Part shown: positions 58,988 to 64,000 of the stretch, one piece after another
Position numbering within the stretch: position 1 is the stretch's first letter
How the letters are laid out: every line of letters starts with the position of its first letter
Origin: Candidatus Syntrophopropionicum ammoniitolerans
Lineage (GTDB): Bacteria; Bacillota; Desulfotomaculia; Desulfotomaculales; Pelotomaculaceae
Length of the DNA stretch: 64,000 nucleotides
Assembly (NCBI GenBank): GCA_013201395.1
Contig: JABMJD010000003.1
Coordinates: 1-64,000 of the forward strand
Reading direction: 5' to 3'
Position numbers and translations under genes: made by a program
Notes under the pieces: generated by a model
Seen by the model: only the letters and a program-made list of their open reading frames with translations
Databases searched by the model: none
Told to the model about the DNA's origin: nothing

Positions 58988-59439
58988 AAAGCAACATCCT
59001 CCTTTTCCTGTAAATTATGAAGAGACTCTGTGCCAACCTCAATTGACTTAATGATTCCTTGCAGCCCCGCCCTTGTTTCTTGGCGGGAGTCTTCTAGTGC
59101 AGCAATCTGCTCTCGCAGGTCAGTAATTTTATTGGTAATATCATTGATTTTTTGCTGAAACAAATCCCGTCTTGCTTCAAGCGTGTCAATAGTTCTTTTG
59201 AGGTTCTCGTTGCTCTTATTGATTTTCATGTCCATCACACCCCTTTGATAAACTAGGTTGCATTTTTTCACCTGCACCTCACGCCCTTCCCACAGCACCC
59301 GGTACAACTCGCCACTCAGTCCTTGCTCGGGGCCTGACACAATCTTCAGCGGCACCCCCGGCAAGCTCTTGTGTTCGACAACTGTACCGGGCTGCAGGCG
59401 GCGCGGTGGCTCCAACAACGGGTGGCGATATATGTGCAT
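58984..59439 (-). CDS. Coiled-coil partner of the SbcC-like protein
   Basis: About 151 residues, with a beta-rich N-terminal half (HIYRHPLLEPPRRLQPGTVV) and a coiled-coil C-terminal half that begins after an internal MDMKINKS. The start was chosen for the AAGGAGAGG site. The end overlaps the ATPase start (ATGA), suggesting a complex. Confidence 0.6.
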   Translation of the reverse strand: MHIYRHPLLEPPRRLQPGTVVEHKSLPGVPLKIVSGPEQGLSGELYRVLWEGREVQVKKCNLVYQRGVMDMKINKSNENLKRTIDTLEARRDLFQQKINDITNKITDLREQIAALEDSRQETRAGLQGIIKSIEVGTESLHNLQEKEDVAL

Positions 59440-59514
59440 TTCAACCTCTCCTTGAATTGCATCCCCAGCCCCTGAGAGAGTAGGCTCTTGCAGGAGCCAG
59501 GGAAGAAGTTTTAA

Positions 59515-59551
59515 AAAAAGAATTGCCGGGGCCGGAGCCCCGGCCGTAGAA
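59515..59551 (-). terminator. Terminator after the 80-residue gene
   Basis: On the minus strand GCCGGGGC and GCCCCGGC form a strong stem followed by AATTCTTTTTTT. It partly separates the first early genes from the recombination operon. Confidence 0.75.
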
Positions 59552-59563
59552 TAGGGAGGTAAA

Positions 59564-59806
59564 CTATAACTCAAGGGGCATTTCTTCCCCATTGATCGTC
59601 AAAGCTTCATTGTGCTTTTCGATCGTGATGGAGATTTTGCACAAGCTAGCTTTGCGATCATCGTAGGCGCTAGCCCCCTTTTCCAACAGCTCGTTCGCCA
59701 GTAACTTTTCCAGGCTGACACCATTGATTGTAGTTGTCGAATAATTGCCACTTCCGTTTCGGTATGCTTCAATTTTCGCGATCCCGTTTATCTCGACTTT
59801 TTTCAT
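59564..59806 (-). CDS. Small hypothetical protein
   Basis: An 80-residue protein (MKKVEINGIAKIEAYRNGSG) with a beta-alpha-beta pattern. It precedes a strong terminator. No family is recognised. Confidence 0.55.
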   Translation of the reverse strand: MKKVEINGIAKIEAYRNGSGNYSTTTINGVSLEKLLANELLEKGASAYDDRKASLCKISITIEKHNEALTINGEEMPLEL

Positions 59807-59835
59807 TTTCTACACCCTTTCTTTTGGGTTTTTGT

Positions 59836-60044
59836 CTACCGCTTGCTCCTTTTCAATAGCTCGTTTTTCAATAGCTCGTTTATGGTATGCCTCGCGGCCA
59901 ACATAAACGGGAAGCTGGTTTCGCACGTCACAAGCACCCTTCCCTTATTTGCAGCAATAATGACGTATTCTTCTACATCCTCTATTATCGTTGGATGGGC
60001 CCGCCCCTGATGTCAATGGTTATAGCTTTCGTTTTTTCACTCAT
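59836..60044 (-). pseudogene. Small gene with apparent frameshift
   Basis: ATG at 60044 opens MSEKTKAITIDIRGGP and stops soon after. A second frame continues from the same place as HPTIIEDVEEYVIIAANKGR, through a plausible protein to a stop at 59836. A single-base change in the run GGGGCGGGCCC would join them to about 68 residues. Two tandem 15-bp repeats lie near its 3' end. It is either an inactive gene or a sequence error. Confidence 0.5.
59852..59881. repeat. Tandem 15-bp repeat
   Basis: On the minus strand AACGAGCTATTGAAA occurs twice in tandem, adding NELLK twice to the frameshifted small protein. Confidence 0.75.
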
Positions 60045-60100
60045 TGCTTTCCTGTTCCTTTCTTGTCACGCCATATCGGGCGTGGTATACTAGATTTGGA

Positions 60101-60649
60101 TTATTTACTAGCCGCTTTCGACGGCTTATTTTTTTTGTCTAGGTAGCCGGACCTGATCAGCTTCTCCTGGTGCTCGTCCCACAACTGGGCCAGGTTAAAC
60201 CCATACCCTTTGGCCAACCTGGCCACCGTGTTCTGACTTGCTGTTACAACCTCGATGATCTCTACCATCGTGGTTTTGATTGTATCCAGCTCGCCAGTGG
60301 TAACCTGCTCCCGGCCCTCTGGCCGAAGCAGTACCGGCATTACCTGCTCCAGCATCTCCAACGCCTCAATAACCTCCTCTCTAAATTTCATCACACAGCA
60401 CACTCGATGCCCATCAATCCTGTCCAGCCATGGAGCCCCTATGCCACCGGTGGCCTCCCGGGCCAGTGTCAGATACAAAGCCGGATCATCCAGCTCCCGA
60501 GCCAACCTGGGTTTAATGTCCTTCGGAATCCTTCGTCGCCCCTGTTCCACCTCGCTGATCATGCTACCTGACAGGTGAAACATATCTCCAAGCCCTTTTT
60601 GTGTAATTCCGTACTCTGTCCGGGCATCTTTGAGTATTCTGCCTAGCAC
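60101..60649 (-). CDS. Xre-family regulator
   Basis: About 182 residues, starting at a GTG with AAGGAGG upstream (a longer frame from 60700 has no site). ILKDARTEYGITQKGLGDMF followed by LSGSMISEVEQGRRRIP is an Xre helix-turn-helix. The C-terminal half is helical and may bind a ligand or partner. It probably controls early gene timing. Confidence 0.7.
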   Translation of the reverse strand: MLGRILKDARTEYGITQKGLGDMFHLSGSMISEVEQGRRRIPKDIKPRLARELDDPALYLTLAREATGGIGAPWLDRIDGHRVCCVMKFREEVIEALEMLEQVMPVLLRPEGREQVTTGELDTIKTTMVEIIEVVTASQNTVARLAKGYGFNLAQLWDEHQEKLIRSGYLDKKNKPSKAASK

Positions 60650-60759
60650 TTTTCCACACACCTCCTTTTTGATTGCGTTACTAAGTTGCTTACATTGCAC
60701 CCGCCTGGGGTTTATACTTTAGGTAGAAGCCTTCCACCTATATATCCCCACCCCGGCCA

Positions 60760-60951
60760 TCAGGTACCGGTTGGCCGGCGGGCTATCCTTCCATCCGCCC
60801 ATGCCACACATTTGCCTGGGCTTATCTCGCAATAATATTCTGGGTCCCAGTGTCTTGGCCGATGTATTACAATTCGGCGCTTGTTTTTTTCCTGGGCTCG
60901 CCGTTGTCGCGCTAGCCTGGCCTTGCTCCCTGGGCGCTTATGTTGACTCAT
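60760..60951 (-). CDS. Small basic protein
   Basis: A 63-residue Arg/Lys-rich protein (RPGSKARLARQRRAQEKNKR) with a Trp-rich C-terminus. It could bind nucleic acid. No family is recognised. Confidence 0.5.
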   Translation of the reverse strand: MSQHKRPGSKARLARQRRAQEKNKRRIVIHRPRHWDPEYYCEISPGKCVAWADGRIARRPTGT

Positions 60952-61018
60952 GATGCTGCCTCCTTAATTTGCTATCTTTTCCGGTCCTCGCTCTTGCTTC
61001 ACCTAACACAGGATCACC

Positions 61019-61204
61019 TCACCACCCTCCCGTTGCCTCACAAAATGCTAGCACCGCTACTATCCAGACCAGGACCAACCCAGCGGTAACTACCAGTCCC
61101 TTGCGCCAATTCCACCGCCACCGGCATTGGGGCTGTGGCCTGGGTATCAGCACGCTGCGCACAGGCTTGTCCTCTCTGCGCAGATAGATAACCTTGCCAC
61201 TCAT
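61019..61204 (-). CDS. Single-pass membrane protein
   Basis: A 61-residue protein with a basic cytosolic half and one membrane helix near the end (GLVVTAGLVLVWIVAVLAF). It overlaps the upstream gene (ATGA). Confidence 0.55.
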   Translation of the reverse strand: MSGKVIYLRREDKPVRSVLIPRPQPQCRWRWNWRKGLVVTAGLVLVWIVAVLAFCEATGGW

Positions 61205-61395
61205 TTTTTCACCTCCTCGTTAACCTTTGATAACTCCATCGAGGGGAAAAGAATACTGCTACGACATTGGGGGCAGTCATACCAAGTGCCACAAAATTTC
61301 TGTTCATAGGTCTGGAACGCAAGTGGCCGCAAAACCATTTCCCCGTGTTCAGCGCTGGCGGGACAAACAGGTAGCACCATCGGTAAGTTGCTCAT
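61201..61395 (-). CDS. Small zinc-binding protein
   Basis: A 64-residue protein with a YDCPQCRSS motif and earlier Cys residues that may complete a zinc site. Coupled to its neighbours by four-base overlaps. Confidence 0.5.
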   Translation of the reverse strand: MSNLPMVLPVCPASAEHGEMVLRPLAFQTYEQKFCGTWYDCPQCRSSILFPSMELSKVNEEVKK

Positions 61396-61523
61396 TTTTT
61401 CACTCCCTCGTTGGCTTTCTTGAATTTTTCGTACATTTTGTTTATAAGTTGCCTATCTTTTTCGCCTAGCTGCAACTCTTCAAAAATCTTTTGCAGTATT
61501 TCTCTGTCGCGCTTTTCTCTCAC
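61392..61523 (-). CDS. 43-residue helical protein
   Basis: A GTG start with AAGGCGGTG upstream. The sequence (REKRDREILQKIFEELQLGE) is amphipathic helix. Its TGA overlaps the next ATG. Confidence 0.5.
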   Translation of the reverse strand: MREKRDREILQKIFEELQLGEKDRQLINKMYEKFKKANEGVKK

Positions 61524-61547
61524 CAAAACACCGCCTTTCTGCAATTG

Positions 61548-61721
61548 CTAACCCACGCGTGTCCGATCGGGCTGACGGTGGGCTGCATCTTTAACACTTT
61601 GCTGTGCTTCAAACTCATCTATTAAATCGTTGAGTGCCTTGAGCCCTTGTCTAAATAGAGTGCGGTAGTATGGTGTGTCAGGCGCATCGTAGACAATTAC
61701 CTTGTGCGTTTTCCCCGCCAT
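61548..61721 (-). CDS. Small hypothetical protein
   Basis: A 57-residue protein starting MAGKTHKVIVYDAPDTPYYR, with a strand then a long helix. First or second gene of the leftward early operon. The function is unknown. Confidence 0.45.
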   Translation of the reverse strand: MAGKTHKVIVYDAPDTPYYRTLFRQGLKALNDLIDEFEAQQSVKDAAHRQPDRTRVG

Positions 61722-61816
61722 GTGTCTCATCATCCCCTTTCATAGGTTGCTGCCTCCCTCTGCTTGTGGCACTTCAACCAACCACCTTAATTAAGGAGTG
61801 TTTAAAACTGCGCTAC

Positions 61817-61993
61817 ATGGTTGAATTGATAGCCTCTAACGACCACAACGAGCTTCAGATCCAGCTTAATGCCTGGCTTCGGATGAAACGCCCCCGGCGT
61901 ACGCGGTTTTACTTTGTAGCCGACGGCGCCGAATACACATACTGCGTTTTAATCGTGTATACGCCCCGAGAAAAGCCTCTGCCGAAGAGATAG
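61817..61993 (+). CDS. Small plus-strand hypothetical protein
   Basis: 58 residues from ATG (MVELIASNDHNELQIQLNAW) with alternating strand pattern. AAGGAG lies upstream but nearer to a CTG codon three codons before the ATG, so the start is uncertain. It is convergent with the Cro-like gene, which is unusual for this region. Confidence 0.45.
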   Translation: MVELIASNDHNELQIQLNAWLRMKRPRRTRFYFVADGAEYTYCVLIVYTPREKPLPKR

Positions 61994-62011
61994 CGGCGCT
62001 TTCTTGTTTTT

Positions 62012-62245
62012 TTAGCCGGCAGTATCGGTAGGTGTAACCCTTTTGTTAACCCCATCGATATAAAAAAGGTCCCCTATTGAACATCCCAGAATTTTTGCTA
62101 TTTCAAAGGCCTCATTTACATAAATCTTCCTTAAGCCTCTTTCTTTAAGACTATATGCATTTTTACTCTTAAAACCTAGTTTCTCTGATATTTCTTCTTG
62201 TGTTATTCCTAATTTTTCGCGGCGTTCTCTCAAACGATGGTACAC
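62012..62245 (-). CDS. Cro-like Xre repressor
   Basis: A 77-residue protein with LGITQEEISEKLGFKSKNAY and an AFEIAKILGCSIGDLFYID end, the standard small Xre layout. It is the first gene transcribed from the minus-strand promoter of the switch. Confidence 0.8.
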   Translation of the reverse strand: MYHRLRERREKLGITQEEISEKLGFKSKNAYSLKERGLRKIYVNEAFEIAKILGCSIGDLFYIDGVNKRVTPTDTAG

Positions 62246-62259
62246 ACTATCACCTCCCA

Positions 62260-62367
62260 GGTAACCACAATGTTAACCCCTATATGTTATTATAGTCACC
62301 GTCCTGGTTACTGTCAACACTATTTTGAATAAAAGTAAGCTTTTTGGTTACATTGTTAACAGTAACC
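62260..62367. promoter_or_regulatory. Operator set of the immunity switch
   Basis: Three related dyads occur: GGTAACCACAATGTTAACC at 62260-62278, TGGTTACTGTCAACA at 62305-62319, and a GGTTAC...GTAACC dyad with central TTGTTAACA at 62346-62367. They share the half-site GGTTAC and overlap both promoters. Confidence 0.7.
62289..62317 (-). promoter_or_regulatory. Lytic promoter of the switch
   Basis: On the minus strand TTGACA (62317-62312) and TATAAT (62294-62289) are both perfect and exactly 17 bases apart. The middle operator overlaps the -35 box. It would drive the Cro-like gene and the early operon. Confidence 0.85.
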
Positions 62368-62384
62368 AGTTTGTGCATTATAAT
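62356..62384 (+). promoter_or_regulatory. Repressor-maintenance promoter
   Basis: TTAACA (62356-62361) and TATAAT (62379-62384) are 17 bases apart. The third operator overlaps the -35 box, so the repressor could control its own synthesis. Confidence 0.75.
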
Positions 62385-62404
62385 TCTTATGAGGGGGAAT
62401 AACC

Positions 62405-62863
62405 TTGAATTTAGGACGCCGCATTAGAAAATTAAGAACATACAAAGAATTAACCCAAGAAGAACTTGGAAAACTACTAAATAAAACAAAAAACAACATA
62501 TCACAGTATGAAACAGACAAACGTTCTCCTGATCCGGAAACGATACGGCAGTTAGCCGATATTTTCAATTGTAGCGTCGATTATCTATTTGGCCGCACCG
62601 ATGACCCTACTCCGCCCAGGGCGAAACGGCAGGAACCCACCCACGAGGAATATATACTGGACGTGCGGACCCTGGCGGACGCAGCGATCCGCATCGCGAA
62701 TCTTTTCAACGAGGACCTCATAGACGAAGACGAGTATTTGCGGCTTAATAGATTAGCTGTCAAAAAGTTTCCTTTGCGGCCGACCAAGGGATCGCCTGCA
62801 GCAGCCCACCTAGTAGTAAACGTGCCCTGCACTGGAGTGTTTGAGAAAAAAAAGGATCGGTAA
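62405..62863 (+). CDS. CI-like phage repressor (Xre)
   Basis: A 152-residue protein. The N-terminal helix-turn-helix is RRIRKLRTYKELTQEELGKL ... NISQYETDKRSPDPETIRQL, followed by a short helical C-terminus instead of a LexA-type peptidase, so induction is not by self-cleavage. The start is TTG after GAGGGGG. It pairs with the ImmA-like gene downstream, as in ICEBs1. Confidence 0.82.
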   Translation: MNLGRRIRKLRTYKELTQEELGKLLNKTKNNISQYETDKRSPDPETIRQLADIFNCSVDYLFGRTDDPTPPRAKRQEPTHEEYILDVRTLADAAIRIANLFNEDLIDEDEYLRLNRLAVKKFPLRPTKGSPAAAHLVVNVPCTGVFEKKKDR

Positions 62864-62905
62864 AGGCTGTCGCAAACAAGATTATTGCACCATGGTGGCA
62901 TCATA

Positions 62906-63406
62906 ATGAAACTAAACTCAGGTTTACTAAAAAAACAAGCGGAAATATACGGGATAAGGGTAGTTTACAAGCTCCTCCCCGAAGGCTTGCTTGGGGAAGC
63001 CAATGCCGACGCTATGACTATCACATTAGACATGGGCCTTTTAGATGACCCCAGACAGCATGCATGCGTTCTAGCGGAAGAAATTGGACACATTCTATTG
63101 CCACCCAGACCAGGCCATGTTAGATATCATTCTAGGGGATTTTACCAACAAGAAAATTGCAGCCTAATCAAGCATACAGTTGCCCAGGACGAGCGCAAAG
63201 CCCGTGACTGGGCAACTAGTGTTTTATTGGGACATGTCACTTTGTGTCGAATACAGTCGATTGGGGCAACAAGCATTAAGGGGCTAGCCGATTGCTTAGG
63301 CACTGAGCCCTGGCTTATAACTCATAGAATCAGCTACTTGAGGCGAAAGGAACATGCGGGTGGGCGGAAAGCGAAATGGAGGGATTTAATAAAACGGCAA
63401 AAATAA
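62906..63406 (+). CDS. ImmA/IrrE-type metallopeptidase
   Basis: About 166 residues with VLAEEIGHILLPP as zinc site and ARDWATSVLLGHV in the C-terminal helix bundle, the usual ImmA pattern. It probably cleaves the repressor encoded upstream to induce the prophage. Confidence 0.8.
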   Translation: MKLNSGLLKKQAEIYGIRVVYKLLPEGLLGEANADAMTITLDMGLLDDPRQHACVLAEEIGHILLPPRPGHVRYHSRGFYQQENCSLIKHTVAQDERKARDWATSVLLGHVTLCRIQSIGATSIKGLADCLGTEPWLITHRISYLRRKEHAGGRKAKWRDLIKRQK

Positions 63407-63479
63407 AAAGGAGGCATGTGGTTTAGATTAAAAACACTAGCTAGATAATTAAACTAAAAATTCAAAGGAGGTAACTACC

Positions 63480-63983
63480 GTGAAAACTAAGGCCATTCCA
63501 ATTTTAATACTTGCGTGTATGTTGTTATCCGGTTTGTTCTTAGCCGGGTGTGGCTCGGACCCAGTGCAAGAGGACTTGCTTAACTATCTAAATGAGCAAA
63601 CGCCCAGACTGGCGGCAATGGAAAATGAGGTAGTAGAGGAACTTGATAGCGTAATAGGTAAAAATTATAGCAATGACATAGAAACCTACCAGGTCATTGT
63701 TGACAAGGTTATACCGGGGTACAGGGATTTTATGGAGGCGTTAGAAGCTGTAAAGCCGGCTACCCCAGAGGTTGTGGGGCTGCACGAAATATATATTGAT
63801 GCTGTAAATAAACAGTTTAATGCTATAGTTCAAATTTCTGCTGCAATTGAAAACCAAGATACGAACTTAATTTCCCATGCAAATGAAAAACTATCCGAGG
63901 GCAGGAAGGGCATTAGGACATACGAAAATGAGTTGCAGGCGTTAGCACAAAAGCACAACGTGGTTCTACAGGAGGGGTCCTAA
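63480..63983 (+). CDS. Lipoprotein, candidate lysogenic-conversion gene
   Basis: A 167-residue protein starting at GTG after AAAGGAGGTAACTACC. The signal peptide ends in a lipobox (LFLAGC), so it is anchored outside the cell membrane. The mature part is helical. It is expressed near the repressor and so may act in lysogens, for example in superinfection exclusion. Confidence 0.7.
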   Translation: MKTKAIPILILACMLLSGLFLAGCGSDPVQEDLLNYLNEQTPRLAAMENEVVEELDSVIGKNYSNDIETYQVIVDKVIPGYRDFMEALEAVKPATPEVVGLHEIYIDAVNKQFNAIVQISAAIENQDTNLISHANEKLSEGRKGIRTYENELQALAQKHNVVLQEGS

Positions 63984-64000
63984 ATGAGTAATGCCAGAAC
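63984..64000 (+). CDS. Start of a gene cut by the window edge
   Basis: ATGAGTAATGCCAGAAC begins right after the lipoprotein stop, with AGGAGG about 12 bases upstream. Position suggests an integrase, but only five codons are visible. Confidence 0.4.

Overview
The window is most of a temperate contractile-tailed phage (a PBSX/Mu-like myovirus) integrated in, or packaged from, a Clostridia-type Firmicute. Evidence for the host is indirect: strong AGGAGG-type ribosome sites throughout, XkdK/M/N/P/Q/R/S/T-like tail genes in the Firmicute order, and an SLH domain on a phage protein. Only the left end (about 1-1740, a DUF2325 gene with its own terminators) looks like possible host flank. A new gene starts at 63,984 and runs off the window; no attachment-site core could be recognised.

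Right to left on the minus strand the layout is as follows. 62.0-63.98 kb: immunity switch (divergent Xre repressors with consensus promoters and operators, an ImmA-type peptidase) and a lipoprotein on the plus strand. 62-46 kb: early genes (SbcC-like ATPase, HIRAN protein, RecT, MBL hydrolase, P-loop kinase, YopX, ParB-like protein, cytosine methyltransferase lacking a target-recognition domain, replisome organiser, helicase loader, RusA). 45.6-30 kb: late regulator, terminase invaded by a homing endonuclease, portal, head morphogenesis, protease/scaffold, capsid, connectors, sheath, tube, and a chaperone with a -1 frameshift site. 30-20 kb: tape measure with a perfect 576-bp tandem duplication, then baseplate and tail fibre genes. 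20-17 kb: a complete diversity-generating retroelement (C-lectin-like target gene, Avd, template repeat, reverse transcriptase). 16.8-14.8 kb: lysis cassette including an SLH-anchored trypsin-like protease.

Left of the lysis cassette lies the accessory region. An isolated operon at 14.71-9.87 kb, with a terminator at each end, encodes a type IV-B CRISPR-Cas complex (Csf1, Cas11-like, Csf2, Csf3, CysH-like) led by a ribbon-helix-helix protein. A consensus sigma-70 promoter carrying two direct operator repeats at 9.8 kb then faces a run of small cargo genes (9.5-3.8 kb), including an ADP-ribosyltransferase-like protein, a hairpin-rich 330-nt non-coding stretch and a DUF1874 (AcrIII-1/YddF-like) protein with a zinc ribbon. 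The run ends in a Cas12f-like effector next to a CRISPR array at 1.77-2.27 kb.

The Cas12f-like protein has lost two of three RuvC catalytic residues, so it is probably a natural RNA-guided binder rather than a nuclease. The prophage thus carries two different CRISPR effector modules, neither with cas1, cas2 or cas6, plus a candidate ring-nuclease-type anti-CRISPR. My reading is that this is an RNA-guided regulatory or inter-element competition arsenal. That is inference; the gene identifications are from motifs and remembered family sequences, with no database search.
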